A stretch of DNA of 64,000 nucleotides. Source: Diploptera punctata (lineage: Eukaryota > Arthropoda > Insecta > Blattodea > Blaberidae). The stretch is taken from positions 806,001-870,000 of the forward strand of contig JASPKZ010007796.1 of NCBI GenBank assembly GCA_030220185.1. Direction: 5' to 3'. The position numbers and the translations under genes were made by a program. Below are positions 21,631 through 36,600 of this stretch, piece by piece. The notes under the pieces were generated by a model, which was not told the origin of the DNA, ran no database searches, and was given only the letters and a program-made list of their open reading frames with translations. How positions within the stretch are numbered: the stretch's first letter is position 1; every line of letters begins with the position of its first letter.

Positions 21631-21869
21631 TCACTGTCCCCATTGTCCAGGGATCTGTGTACCAGCACCATTGCCCCATTGATTTGAATTCCATTGCCTT
21701 CCTTGATTTAAATTCATGTCACTGAATTCTTGATTTGGCCAAAAATTTCCTCCCTGTATGTTGAAATCTTGTTGCATTGGAATCTTGTGAGGATCAAATG
21801 CTGGTCTTAATGGTTGTTGAGGATTGAATCGACGTTCAGCTGTTGTTAAACGTCTCAATCCATCTGCTT
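21631..21869 (-). CDS. Coiled-coil protein gene, last exon with Q/N/W-rich tail
   Basis: Acceptor CATTTTTATTTCTAG|AAG; the split codon becomes Glu, followed by [20 protein letters not shown]. The rest is rich in Gln, Asn, Trp, Gly and Pro (low-complexity tail) and ends GQWGQ with TGA at 21633-21631. The 3' UTR continues toward lower coordinates; no canonical AATAAA was pinned down. Confidence 0.87.
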
Positions 21870-24800
21870 CTAGAAATAAAAATGCAAGAATATTTCTTCA
21901 GAAAAAATGTTCGCTTTGTGATATTTATGATTATTCAAAATCCATATCAAAAGCTCTAAGGAAGACATCATAGAGCAGCGGTTCCCAACTTTTTTTCAAC
22001 TCACGAACACCTTCCACAATGATTTGAGTTTGGTGAACTACTGACTTTTAAATATACACAGAGTAGACATGCATAAAATTTAATTCCAAGCAAAAGGTTT
22101 AATAACCTTACATTAACTCAAGTCTTAACAGTTAAAACCTAAAGTTACTCTAGTTACGGCTTAAAAGTTACACAACGTGTAGGACTTGTTGTAGCAAAAA
22201 GAAATGCATTCCTAACATTGTTACATAACTGTAAATCAGGTATTCGTTGTAAATATTAATTTATTGTGGAAATAATGTGAAAAATTCACGATCTTACACG
22301 TATGTAACAAGGGGCATTAGAGGGTTAATTTAATTTAAAAATAATAATAATTATTATTATTATTTGTTATTATTATTATGATAATGCTGCAGAAATGAAG
22401 GAGATAATAATAGACCTAACCTTGAAAACCGCCATTACGGAAAAGTTTTGGCAAATGCCTTGAAATATTTTACAAACTCCCTGGAGGTTCGCGAACCACA
22501 GGTTGGGAAACAATGTCACAGAGGGATACTTGCGTTCTCTCATAAACTATTTACATGCTAAATAGCCCCATTAAAAATAAAATCTGTGGTATGATAGTTT
22601 TAGAGAGTCAGGGTTGGCCAGGAATCATACTGAGGGCTATTACACTAGCATCTAGGTTGAGTCTGTTAGGAGAAACGCTTACTCTATTTCTAATAGCACG
22701 CTATCTGGCATGAAAAGTTAGAACTATTTATTTACAGCTGTTTCACGTGAAACAGATAAACTTTCAAGAAAATTTTGAAGAAGATTTTCGAGCTGTAGGC
22801 CATGGTCGTGAAGCTTGTAGTTCCCTGACGTTTCGCCAGAGACTGCGTCTGGCATCCTCAAGAGTTGTCCACGGCCTACAGCCCAAAAATCTTCTTCAAG
22901 ATCATCATAGCAACTCCGGCCGTGAAAGTTTACGTGAATACATTTGAAGAAAATAGTTAATTACTAGTGCAAATAGTAAACAAACTGTTGCTGATAGTTT
23001 GTAAAAGTAAATAAAGTGATTTGTGAGATTTTTACAATTATTTCTGTCTCTATTGCATACACCCCACTCTGATTTGATTTCTTCTCACACTGTCACCTCT
23101 CACTGTCTAAACAAGATTGACTTACTTCCATCTTCGCCAGATTATATAGTCAGATAGATGAAAATTTCTAGGACCAAGGTTGAGATGCTTCGACATGGAA
23201 ACCAACTGCCACCGATCTTTTCCGAAAGGAAAAGGAGATGTTCGTACAGAGGTCTGGAATGAGGGCCTAGACATAGATTCTGCAAGAGCATGCAAAAATT
23301 AAACAGGATATGAGTGATGCTCTACTGAACAATTTGAGATAGGGAACCTAGAGTCCAAGAAGTCAGCTGGAGTAACTTGTCATTCACATTGCATCTAGTT
23401 TTTTTATATACATTTTTTATGAGTTAATTCCAAATACCATCATTGTAATAATTAACGTACCATTTTGTATCTTACAACAGTTGCTTAAACTGATGGCCAC
23501 CAACCTCATTGTAAGTATGACATCAGCATACAAGATTGTGCCACATCCTGGTGTGTTTTGAATCACGTTACAGACAGCTACAATCCTCGCAACTAATTCC
23601 ACATTTCACTGGAGACTCAAACACAAGTGACTTTAGATATCTCCAAAGAAAATAATCAAGGGTGTGACCAGCCTCATGGGCTAACTGTCAGCCTTTTTGA
23701 CTGCAGTTAATGAGGTCCTGGGTTTGATTCCCAGTCAAGCTATGGGAATTTTTCCTTAAACGAAATTATTCCTGTGGTTGCCCATGGTCTGGAATTTAGG
23801 TTAAGAACTCTCCTGGTACTCCATTATCATTTATCACTCATCAAATCATCGGGGTAGCCTTTCAGGTGTCCCCAACCTAAGAAATGGATTGCAATTCCAC
23901 CAATGCCAGGGAAGAAAGCCAGAAATGTCATAAAAGACAACCTAGTGGCATTAGAAGAAGATCAAGGATGTTAGGTCAAATCCTGCATCGTGACTTCCTG
24001 GTCATCAGACTCTTTCTTGTGGGAACTAAAGGATGTAAAACATGCAAATAAAGGGCACAGTACATGTAAACTTGTATGCATGCTAGTTGTAAATCATCTG
24101 GACAACACTAATGTTATTGTCCTTCTCCGACGAGTTAAGTAGTGTGGGGATGGATACTGGATGACAACACCAGTCAGGAAGGAAGTACAATCATATTGAA
24201 AACATTTGCCCTATTTATGAAAGATAGAGTCACAGAAAACCACAAACTGAAAACTGCATATTTCTTCTTCTTAAACTTAATTTGTAGGATTTCCATCCTG
24301 TTTATTTCCAAAATCACTCCTCGGAGGAAGACGTATTGGATGTGCATTCACTGTCTATCCATCTCTTGGCTGGTCTTCCTCTTGTTCTTCTCCCGTCCAT
24401 TGGTCTATCTTCTTTAGCTCTTTTTTGCAAGTCGGTTTTCTTCCATTCTTTCTATATGACCCTTCCAATATAAGCACATGCAAAATGAAAATCTTAAGAA
24501 CTATTCAGGGGAAAACATTATTGAATAAAATACACAACACAGAAATTAGGGACAAATGCCATATTCAAACTGCATATTTATGAATGAATAATACTTCCCT
24601 TCGACTCGGCTGGAGGAACAAAAGAAACTACCTGCAAGAGTAGTAAACCAAATGGCAAGAATGCCCTACCTCTCAGTGCTAAACTCGTCGGAGGAGGACA
24701 GTAGACAATCTGATAGACTAGTTTACTTCCATATCTTCATGAGCTGGTTTCTCAGGCCAATAGTTATAAGAATAAAACAATTATTTCATCTTAATCCTTC

Positions 24801-27800
24801 TATAACTCTAGGGAATCATCAATGGAGATGGGGTTCCCTACCTCAAATTGTTCAGTAGAGCATCTCCTATGTTCTGTTTAATTTTTGTATGCTCTTATAA
24901 AATCACCATGTATGCCAAAAGACAACTTTTTTACAATCACAGTTTGTAGTGAAGAAAATATAAATATGGCTTTAAAGTGATATTGGGTGAAATGTTTTTG
25001 AATATATATTATCATGTACAAACTTCATAGTGGAAAGGCTGTTACTTCTTTGTTAGTTTCGGTAATCTTTTGTCATAATGTTTCTAATTTTTTATACAAG
25101 ATTTTAATACTCTCTGGCATAAGAATTGTGACATTTGTACATTATTTTTATTTTTACCAGATTCATTCAAAGTGTTTGTGGTAATCTGTTACGACAAATT
25201 AACTAAACTAACTCATGGCACTATTGACAAGGTTCATGATCACGTGGATATAAGCTCTCCATACATTCCTGTCCTGGGCTAAATTTAATAATCATTCCCT
25301 GCATCATTCATATCTCTCCAATAACACTGAGCAACAAAAAAGAAGCTTCTTTTTTGTCTCAGAAAGAAAAATATGTGATTCTGATAGTATTTTTTCTCCT
25401 GAATTCAAATATGATATCGGTTTTTCTCCATCACACAATGTTTTCGAGAGACAGGAATTTATAATTTCAAACACTTTAATATTTTCTACATTCGTAACTA
25501 CACAATATTCGAACATTCGGACTCACCTAGAAAGTAAGAAATGATGATTTTTTGGTATATTTCATCTGTGGAGCATCCCTCTTGATGGTCCAACAATAAT
25601 CGGCCAGCATATTAGGATTTCATTGACCTTGATATCTCTTTTCCATAGCTGAAAACTCCTGAGTTAGCTCATTTGGTTTTATTTTACAATGGACAAATGG
25701 ACGAAAAAAGTTTATTAAAAAAATAATTATTTAAATCCATTAATTTAAACTGAAATAAAAAAACTGTGGGTGATGGAGAAATTCCGAATACATATTTGAA
25801 AACACGATAAAAAAACTGCATTAAGTATAACTATTGGTACTCGTGAGACAAAAATCATGTTGAACAGTGTTATGGTTCTCTCACCTAATTTTTGGTCTAC
25901 TATAGGATGCTTTCCTTCTGGATTTTATACAAGAAGTTTGCATGCTCCTATTTCATTACCCATTCATGCTACATGTCCTGGCCATTCCAATGAGAGACTT
26001 AACTGTTATTACATCTGGTTTCCCATAAAGATCATCATGTACTGATGACTGATTTTGGTTAAGTGAATCTTGATTAAACCGGGTTTTACTGTACAATGAA
26101 TTATAATTACTCAGAAATGTTCTCAGAATACAAGGATCCACACACAAAAAATATTTTGTGACCCCGATGTGTTATGAAATAGTGTATATTTGATGTACTA
26201 TTTCTTTTATTCCACAATTTTATTGAAAAATTATAATATATTCTTTACCCCTTATTATTCCTGCTGACATTCCTTCCATTGAATAGTCACCCATCTGTAA
26301 ACAAACAGTTGATTAAAAATATTATTAAGTAACTTAAATTCATAAGAATATTGATGAATTAGAGCACCAATAAAATAAGGGACAAAGCAAAGTTGTAATT
26401 GAAAGAAATTTACGAGTAATGAACTTGGAACCTATACAGTACTTTTGAATTTTTATTGACTATTTAACTCATGCCCCAAATGGGAGTCAATGTTTCAAAC
26501 TGTTTGTGCAATGCTGATGATGGGGCAACAACCCTGAAACATATGTCTGGTTAAACAATTATATGAGGTCCATCCATAGTAATTCTGCCCGAGGGCAGGC
26601 TTTCGCTGCAATCATAGCATTTTCATGCTATGCTTTGCAGCTTTACTAGGGAATTATAGGTGTGGTAGCTTCCCGTTGCTTTCCTCACCGATGAAGGATG
26701 ATGATGAATAATGGTAAGGATGATGATGATGGCCGGATGATTTTCGGGGACTTTTGGGCCCTAAGCCTCCTGACATTTGTCTTACAGGTAAGGAAAAACC
26801 CCGAAAAAACCTCACCTTGGAGCCTGTCCCGACTGGGGATCAAACCCGGTCCCGCTGCATGACAAGGCAGCACGCTACCTCGAGACCACAGCAGTGGACG
26901 TTAGGAAGTAACATTATGAGGTTTAATTTAATAATTCAGTTTGTATTTTTTAACATTTTTACCTCATATAGTTTACCGCTGTGGTCTTGAGGTAGTGTGC
27001 TGCCTTGTCATGCAGCGGGCCCGGGTTCGATTCCCGGTCAAGACAGGCTCCTGGGTGAGGTTTTTCCTCACTGTAAGACAAATGTCAGGAAGCTTACGGC
27101 CCAACGGTTCCCGAAAATCATCCGGCCATCATTATCACCCTTATCATTATCATCATCATCCTTCACAGGTGTGGAAAGCAATGCGAAGCTACCACACCTA
27201 TAATTCCCTAGTAAAGCTGCAAAGCATAGCATGAAAATGCTATTATTGCAGTGAAAGACCTGCCATCAGGCAGAATTACTATGGATGGATGGAATGATTT
27301 TAAAACTTTACTATGATTGGCTGGAATCACAAAATATTTATATGAAAATAATAATTTAACTTTTTTCTAATGGAATCTATGGATAGTTTAACTAGAATTT
27401 TTTTTATTTGAGAATAATTATAGCATTTTGGTAAAGATACCAATATTTTCTGCTCACTTATGACTCCCTAAAGCTCATGTAGAGGCCCCTGTTAAAGGAT
27501 CAATAATTTTATTGAAGTTAAGAGGATGTGGTTTACTTCATGTATATAATTTATTAAAGAGAATTGGGTGTAAAATGAATTTTATCTGAATTTCTATTAG
27601 AGTTGTAGGCAGAACCTTTGTTAGACTAATTTGTATGCATCAGACTGAGCCAACACATATACTGGACAGCAGGTGTTAAAATACTAAGGAAAAAAAATCA
27701 TATTTAAATTAATATTGGGAAGTAAACATTATAAGGTTATATCATTAATAGTGAGTGGAGAATATATTTTTAACGACTCACCTCATATGATTTCAAATTT

Positions 27801-30800
27801 CTTTGATACCGGCACTTTCAGACAATATCATGTCCCTCTTCAATCATGGCATCCACTCTATGACTGAAGAGGGACATGATATTGTCTGAAACCGCCGGTA
27901 TCAAAGAAATTTGAAATCATATGAGGTGAGTCGTTAAAAATATATTCTCCACTCACTATTAATTAAAAAATCATGTTCAATTTCTTGAAAAACATGTAAA
28001 ATGTATACTTCCACTCACATACTTTGTGCCTGATAAGAGATACTCGAAGCTTTCGGAGTCGTTCTGTTGTTTCGCTGACTTTCTTATCAACATCAGCCAG
28101 ATCCTTTTTAAGGCTCTTGTTAGTTATCTGCAAATCATTAGTACAAATAATTTTAATACTGTAAGTCATTTATTTTTTCAAACTAAACTTTAAGGTGTTT
28201 CAAAAGATATTATTAGAGACCGGATGTTAGGGAAAATACCTACAGTTATTTATTATAGATATTGTAAAAGTTACTTCATATAAGTTCATATCGGCGACAC
28301 TAGAGTTGTTTTCCATGAAGCTAATTTTGCCTATAAATGCCTATTTCAGCTTATAATGCCTATAAATGCCTATTTGCCATTTTTTTTTCAAAATTAACTT
28401 AGTATTTCTATGAAATTAATTGAAATGGACAAAGTTCATGAAACATATAATTGCATAGAAACCTTTAAGTGACTGGCAATACTATTTTTGATGTTGGTAA
28501 CACTGAATTCAGTCTGTAGTCCTTGTTCACAGACAGGTGTTTCAAAGACAAAGTGGTGCGATAAGTGTATGTGGCTTTTTTTACAGCCTCAGAACAGTTG
28601 TTTTACTATGTCATAAGAACTGACAACAGTAAGACAAACTGACAAATTTCATGAAAGAATTTGGTGCGAAAATGTTCTCAACTGGAGGTTCAATATTGTT
28701 TTGTAAAATTTCAGTGAATTGCGCAAAGAAGTGCCATGTTTCGCAGCACATACACAATGCAAAACATACGTATTATCTTTGTAAAAAGGCAAAACAAGTT
28801 CCAATATCATCTCTGATATCTTCTTATGCTATTGATAGCATGTTCTTTATGTAAGGCTGTAAAAATTTATGTTGTAATCTATTTTTTAAGAGCCTATTTT
28901 GAATTTGATAGTGCCTATATTAATGATTTTTAGTGCCTTTTTGCCTGCCTATTTTTAATTTTTTAGTGCCTAACATCCGAACTCTAGATATTAGAATACC
29001 ATATACTAAAACACAATAAAAACTTTAAAAAATTATTAAGATATTTGGTCCCGCGCCGTAGCTGAGCAGATAAGGTAGGAAGCCTTGGTGCAGAGCTACG
29101 GGACTTGCGCTGGTTCGAGTCTCCATGGGGGAAGAAATTTTCTCATGGTATTTCGGCCAGTATGGGACCGGTGCCCACCCAGCATCGTGAGGCAATTGGG
29201 TAGCTACAATAAGTAGCGGCTCCAGGTTGAGGAACCAGCTATAACGGCTGGGGGACTCGACATGCTAACCACATGTCACCCCTACACTGGCTGTTGATCA
29301 TCTACCTCTGTGATTGACACATGTGGATGTGAAGGGCCAGCAGCCGGCTGGTAAAAGGGCAACCGCTGAAAAGTGGAAAGACCCTCAATCGGAATCGGTC
29401 TGTGTATTCTTACCTCTTATGGTTCTTTTTGTTGAACATATGTTTCAAGGCTTTTGAGCCCCTTCAGCGATCATAGACTGATTTTTCTCAAGTTGTCAGC
29501 CCTGATTCTTGACTCCTGCTCCCTCTGTCTGTGGTCCAATGAACTTGCTAATTAGGTTCCTCCCCTTGGGAATTTCAAAATTCATAATTCTTTCCTTGTT
29601 CTTCTATATGTAGATTTTTATACGTAGAACCAAATTTTGTATTAACACAATTTATGACTGGACACGGTAAATTTGGACATTATTTGGAAAGATTTAAAAT
29701 AGGTACAGATATCTGTATTTGCAAAAACTCCAGCCAGACTATCTCACATCTCTTATCTGAGTGTCCTGCATTTGATTCCAAAAGACATGAATTTATTAAA
29801 AAATTAGGTTATTGCCATAATAGATTTCAACTGCATTTGTCAAATATTTTATATAAGAAGTGTTGCTATAGAAAGCTGTGTGACTTTATCCATCATATTT
29901 TTAAGATACTTTAAGTTATTTATTTCTTGGGTTTGTTAATTTATTTATTTATTTGTTCATATTACATTATTATGTAACGCTAGAAATTAACTACTATACT
30001 CTAAATTACTGTATATAATTCAATGTATTGTAACTAAAACCCTAACAAACCGGATGGTGAAATAGGGTTCATATTATTGGAGATTAAATAAATATAAGTA
30101 GTTGGAACACAATTCATAATTTGTTAACATGTCTGAAGAAGGTACAGTGTACTGAAACAGCTGTCACTGAATTATATAGTAGTAGTAGTATTCAAATGTT
30201 GTGAAGCTCTTGATTTGTCATCATTCGCTTGTGGGCTTCCCAATAATATTTGCTTTGGAAAGCATACTGAACATCTTTTGTAGTTCATTTTGCATGACCC
30301 AGAGTGCACCTGCTAGTATTACCAGCGGAGGCGAACTACATTACACTCGTTTTTTATAAATATTTAGGAGAAAAGAAATGAAGAGATCCCCTAGGCCTCA
30401 AGTACTCTAATACCATCGGGTTCGAAGAAAACAAGAGTTCAGTCAAGGGAGACTGGATAGGAAAGTTGAAAGAGGGAATTGGTATATGGAAAGGAATAAA
30501 TACTAATTTAGATATAAGAAATGAAAGAAGGAGCAAAACACAAGTAAGTGGAAGTAATGATTTTGCTCAGCTTGAGCACCTTGTGGTCACCATCCACATA
30601 TCCCCTAGGTGGGGACCCCTGAGGGGTCACTGAATTATATAATAAATATGAAAATCAAATAAAACTAAGTTTTATTTTTATTTAATTAATAAATATGGAT
30701 TTTCATCAAGTAAACACCAACTCAACTGATTAAATATATGTAGATTTTTTTCCATATGGTGAGTTCATTTTTGTATTCTAACTGTTGTAATATTTTGTGT

Positions 30801-32704
30801 TTACATCTACTTTGTGTTTTTCTGACCAAACGTGAGCAGCCACTGCAGATTTTCAAAAAGAAAGTTAACCATTCGAACTAAAGAACACATATGAAACGTA
30901 AAAAAAAAAAAGGAAGTAGAAAAATCTGCAGTGGCTGCTCACATTTGGTCACAAAACACAAAATAGATGTAAACACAAAATTATTAAAACAGTTAGAAAA
31001 CAAAAATGAACTCACCATATGGGAAAAAATTTACATACAGAAGAACAAGGAAAGAATTATGAATTTTGAAATTCCCAGAGAAAGGAACCTCATTAGCAAG
31101 TTCATTGTACCACAGGCAGAAAGAGCAGGAGTCAAGATTCAGGGCCAACAACTTGAGAAAAATCAGTCTGTAATTGCTGAAGATTGGACTCAGAAGCCTT
31201 GAAACACATGTTCAAGAAAAACAACCATAAGACGTAAGAATATACCAAATATCGTAATTATTAAATAAAACGTCTTAATGTTACTTCCTATTGTATTTTT
31301 AAAACTTAAAAATATATCTGCACTAGCAGATCCTACATCGAATCCTTGAAGCATAGGACAACCTGACTACTGAAATGATGTAAACAACACTTGCACTTGC
31401 ATGTACGACGGATGAGAGCAATAGGAACACAACGTCAAGATGGGACCAGTTATAGCTAGCTCCTACAAAAATTATATAATACAGTAGACTATTAGAATAA
31501 AAGTCCACTGCTGTGGTCTCGAGGTAGCGTGCTGCCTTGTCATGCAGTGGGCCCAGGTTCGATTCCCAGTTGGGACAGGCTCCTGAATAAGGTTTCTTTC
31601 GGGGTTTTCCTCAGCTGTAAGACATATGTCAGGAAGCTTAGGGCCCAACGGTCTCCGAAAATCATTATCCTTAGCATTATCGTCATCATCCTTCACCAGT
31701 GTGGAAATCAACGGGAAAATACCACACCTATAAATCCCTAGTAAAGCTGCAAAGCATAGCATGAAAATGCTATGATTACGGTGAAAGACCTGCCCTTGGG
31801 CAGAATTACTATGGATGGAATATTTAGTATATATCATTTTATTAACATGTTCTTGGCTTATTTTTTGGTGCTTCATCCCTACTTACTGGTATTGTTTAAT
31901 TTAATTTTTTAAATATTTTTAAATAGAGTATTTTGGATGACATTTTTTTTATTAAGGATTTTTCCTACATTACAGTAGTTATCTTTCAGCCCCAAAGTAT
32001 TTTGCTCCGCCACAGATTTATATCCTCAGCATCTTCTTCTTTGAGGTCTCTGCTGATCATGTTTCTTCTCACTTCACCCATCCACTGTTTTCTGGGTTTC
32101 CCCCTCCTCCTCCTGCCTTCAGCATTCCAATCCAACATCATTCTTGGGATTCTATTATTCTCCGTTCTCTTCAGTTGACTATCCACACCATTTCAATCTT
32201 CGTTCTTCTATTACTTCTATAATATTATGTCTAACATTCATAATTTCCCTAATTTTCTGGTTCCGAATTTTTTCCTTTCTTGATTTTCTTGGTGCCCTTC
32301 GCCAAAAATCCATTTCTGTTGTCAATAACATTTTTGCTTGCAGTCTACCTAAATTTCAGGTCTCTGCACCATAGAACATAACACTTTGTAGTAATGATTT
32401 AAATATAGGGCCTAATTTTTTTTGTTTTATTTATAATACGTTTACTCCATATCGCTGAATTTAAGATTCCAATGACTTTTCTTCCTTCATTAATTATTTT
32501 CACAATTTCATTGTAACTTTTCCCATCTGATTCCAAAATTGTAAATATTTGAATTTTTCGACTTTCTTAATTTCCACATTTTCCCTATGTAATTTCTCTT
32601 CATTCTCTAGTTCTGTCGTGAGATATTCATTTTTCTTAATATTTATATTTAATCCCCATTTCTTATATTCCTCAATAATGATTATGATGGTGGTGGTGAT
32701 GATG

Positions 32705-32735
<31 letters not shown>

Positions 32736-33609
32736 TAATAATAATAATAATTATAATAATTGTGATGATAATGATGATGATAATAATAATAATAATAATG
32801 ATATAATAATAATAATAATTGTGACGATAATGATGATGATAATAATGATAAAAATAATAATAATAATTAGTCCACTGCTGTGGTCTCGAGGTAGCATGCT
32901 GCTTTGTTATGCAGCGGGCCTAAGTTCGATCCCTGATCGGGACAAGTTTCTTGGCTGAGGTTTCTATCAGGGTTTTTCCTCATCTATAAGACGAATGTCA
33001 GGATACTTTAACCCATTCGGTTCATGTTTAAATGCTCAATGCATTTCCCCATAAAAGAATTTAAGTTCCCGTAAATGTTATTGTCTATTTTCAGACATTC
33101 AAAACAAACAAAAGATAACGGTACTTGAGATCACGATAAGGGTGAAGGCCAAAACACATTCCTCTACTATTCATAAAGGTTAACAAAAGATTACCCTGCC
33201 AAGAGATGTGCAAAATATTGCAAAATTTATAACAGCAGAGTTAAGCAAGTGTACCTCGTCTTCTGAATTGAAGGTCATTTAACTGGCAGCGAGTCTAGCT
33301 CATCTTTTGAGGCGAATGGGTTAAGACCCAAACGGTCCTCGAACATCAGTTTAGCATTAAGGCCTCTCCTGCCACATCATTACCATTGTCATCACCAATC
33401 ATATCATTGGGGCATCGTAAGCTGGCCTTCCAGGTGCCCCAACCTCAGAAGTGGGTTACAATAATGCCAATGCCATGAAAGAATACCAGAAATGTCAAAA
33501 TGACAAACTAGTGGCATTGAACAAAAAATATTATTATTATGATAATGATGATGATGATAATAATAATAATGACAACAACAATAATAATAATAATAATGAT
33601 AATAATAAT

Positions 33610-33645
<36 letters not shown>

Positions 33646-36600
33646 TAATAATTTTTTAAATAATATCTTTGCTTTATTCTTTTATTACCTCTTGAATCCA
33701 TTTACAGAGTGCCTGTGCTCTCTGGTGAAAGTTGCTATAACACTGACCAGCATGTGTGTATCTGTCAGTAATTTGGATATCTGTGAATATGTATACCAGA
33801 GCCTGCAAAATAATTCATGTGAGTTTCAAATATTACATTTTTATTAGTTTTAATTGACTTTATCAGTATTACATTTTCTTATGATGCAATGTAGTGAATT
33901 CAAGGTTATGTTACACATAACATATTCTACTTTTAATTGTCCTTTTTGACTACTACAATGAAATCATTTTTTTTCTTCTTCAAAGGAGTAAATGTCTGAT
34001 ACATAATTATTTTATTAGTACAACATTTTATTAAATCAGAATACGCTTAGTTTTATTCATGAAAACTGTGATTCTTGTTAAATTCAGTGTTAAAATTGGT
34101 ACTTTTTGCAGTAAAGTGAACAAAATTAAAGCTATGAGAAAATTCTCCCAAATGTTAACTGGTTGTCATCTTAAAAATAGGCATGAGATGCACTGCTCAT
34201 CAGTTAGTAAATTTTTTTCTGAAATGAAAAGAACATGTTTTAAATTTGTTCCACGATAATTTTAAAACATTCAATGTTAATATATTTCAACATATATCTA
34301 GTGAAGTTCAGTGTAAACAATGTTCACATTAAAATTACGAGGCAACTTAGGGCTCAATTGCACTTCTACTAAGCGCTTGATTTTTCAGTTATATTGATAT
34401 AAACTATAGCTCTTTTTCTGTATTTACTAACATTATTTAATATTTTAAACTTTTTCAAACCATTTTATAACATTATTGGACAATATTGTGATGCTAACTG
34501 CTATTTTCTCCAGAGTATATTACTTAGTCTATGATATTTCTATCGCTGTTTTGGGTTATCGCTGGTTGGATCAGTGTAAGGGAGTGATAAGTAAGTGTAC
34601 ACCTATTTTTAATAAACGTTTCGTAATTTTAATATTAATACTATATTTTTTAACATAGATTTGGGGATTTATTGCAAATAATGGTCATTTAAATTTCATA
34701 GCGACGGATAGTAATCGAGGATGATAATCGATATGTGGTTTGATTGTGGGTTATCGTTGGCTCTATAAACTCTGGCACTTGCGCACTGTTTGTTCTATAG
34801 GACTCCTCTGAAACTATTTCACTCTCGTTTTCAGTGTCGGTTTTTTTTTTTGGTCCCAACCTTGTATTATTTTATGAATCTAAACTGTAACCAGGAATCA
34901 GGCAGTTTTCATTTTGTATTATAGATATTATTGTGATTTAGAGTATACAAAGGACGATTTTTTAGTTCTGGCAACTACTTTTTTAATGGATACATAGCAT
35001 ACTAACTTTTACAAGCCTTCAATGTAGCCACCAGCATTGCATACAATATTTTCCAGCAATGGAATCTGGCTCAACTTTAGATTACCTTCCACTTGATTTT
35101 CCATACTATATTCTTGTAATACTATTACTCTATGTACCTCTTCCATATTTACTAACATTTTTACTATTTTAAATGTTTTGTAACAATACTTATGTATTTT
35201 TTTACAATTATTAAATATTATCTGTGTAAGCAATGATTTCTTCAAAGTTCTGCAGAATCTTTGTGTGCATGTGTGAAGAAACTTCTGCTAGATGGCAGAG
35301 ATATCTGTGAAATTTGAATGACCAACATCTGAAAATATATTTTAAGAAATGGATGTTCACTCACTTCATTTTGTTAGGTTCCAATGAGACAAGTTAGTTT
35401 ACACTTCATTAAATAATATGCATGTATGGTGAAATTAAATGTTTCTTACCTCTCCTCATATATATTTTCTAAGTTGATCGCAATTTCGAGACTATAACTG
35501 TCTCATCATCAGAATTTTGTTGGCGACTGGTGTTATGTCGATTGGAAGAAACTCTTCTTCTTCCCTCTTTAATTGAATCAAAAGCCAGTCTAATTAAACA
35601 AGTAGACAAACAAAAGGAACTCACGGTTTGGGAAAAGATCAACATTCAGAAAAACAAAAGAAAACTTATGAACTTCGAAATTCACGCAAATTTTGACCTG
35701 ATCCAGAGGTTCATCGGTCCACCAACAGAGGGAAGAAGAAGAGTTTCTTCTGATCGACATAACACCAGTCGCCAACAAAGTTCTGATAATGAGACAGTTA
35801 TAGTCTCGAAATCGCGATCAACTTAGAAAATATATATGAGGAGAGGTAAGAAACATTTAATTTCACCATAAATTAAACCTCATAGTGATTAATTCCTATA
35901 AAAGTTAATTATAAATAAAAATATGCATGTAATTTAATTTATTAGGTTAGGAAAGAGGAAGTTGGTGTACATCCATTTCTAATAAATGTTTGGGAATTTA
36001 TTGCAAAGGTTGGTCATACCGATTTCACAGCTATGTGGTTCCACCTAGCAAGAACTCTATAAAATTTAAGTAGAATTTCACAGATATGTGGTTCCATCTA
36101 GTGACAAGTTTATAAACTTATGTGCATGCAATTTGTTATTCTGAAAGACTTAGAAAATTTACTAGGGAAGGTAAAGTAAAATTTTTCTTAATCTATTTAT
36201 GGTGTGAACAGAGCAATTGGTTGCCTGTAAAAAATTTTCAACTGATTGGAAGTGAATCCCAAGAAGTGGTTCCTTTATCTAATAGATTAGATCAAAGTCT
36301 TTTTTTTTTCTCCATGCTGTTACAGCCCACCATTGTGGTCTCGAGGTAGCATGTTACCTTGTCACGCAGCAGGCTCAGGTTCCATTCTCGACAGGCTCCT
36401 GAGTGAGGTTTTTTCTCACCTGTAAGACAAATATCAGGAAGCTTAGGGCCCAATGGTTCCCGAAAATCATCCGGCCATCATCATCATCCTTATTATTATC
36501 ATCATCATCCTTCACCTGTGTGGAAAGAAACGGGAAGCTACCACACCTGTATTTCCTAGTAAAGCTGCAAAGCATAGCATGAAAATGCTATGACTGCAGT

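Larger units (their letters stand above)
29400..31215. mobile_element. PLE fold-back carrying a 1.1-kb composite insertion
   Basis: Left arm (-): 29400-29619 and 30735-30850; right arm (+): about 30860-31215, whose frame 30891-31202 reads KELTIWEK-type PLE sequence ending [20 protein letters not shown]. The left arm is split by 29620-30734, flanked by a 15-bp duplication (TATATGTAGATTTTT at 29605-29619 and 30735-30749). A hammerhead core is decayed on the left (29467-29435, CTGAAGG) and intact on the right. Confidence 0.7.

Noticed and set aside
32549..33645. Long frames through GAT/AAT triplets (poly-Ile/Met or poly-Asn)
   Set aside because: Microsatellite translation; the same occurs at 47141-47389, 48759-48968, 49423-49674 and 49800-50066.
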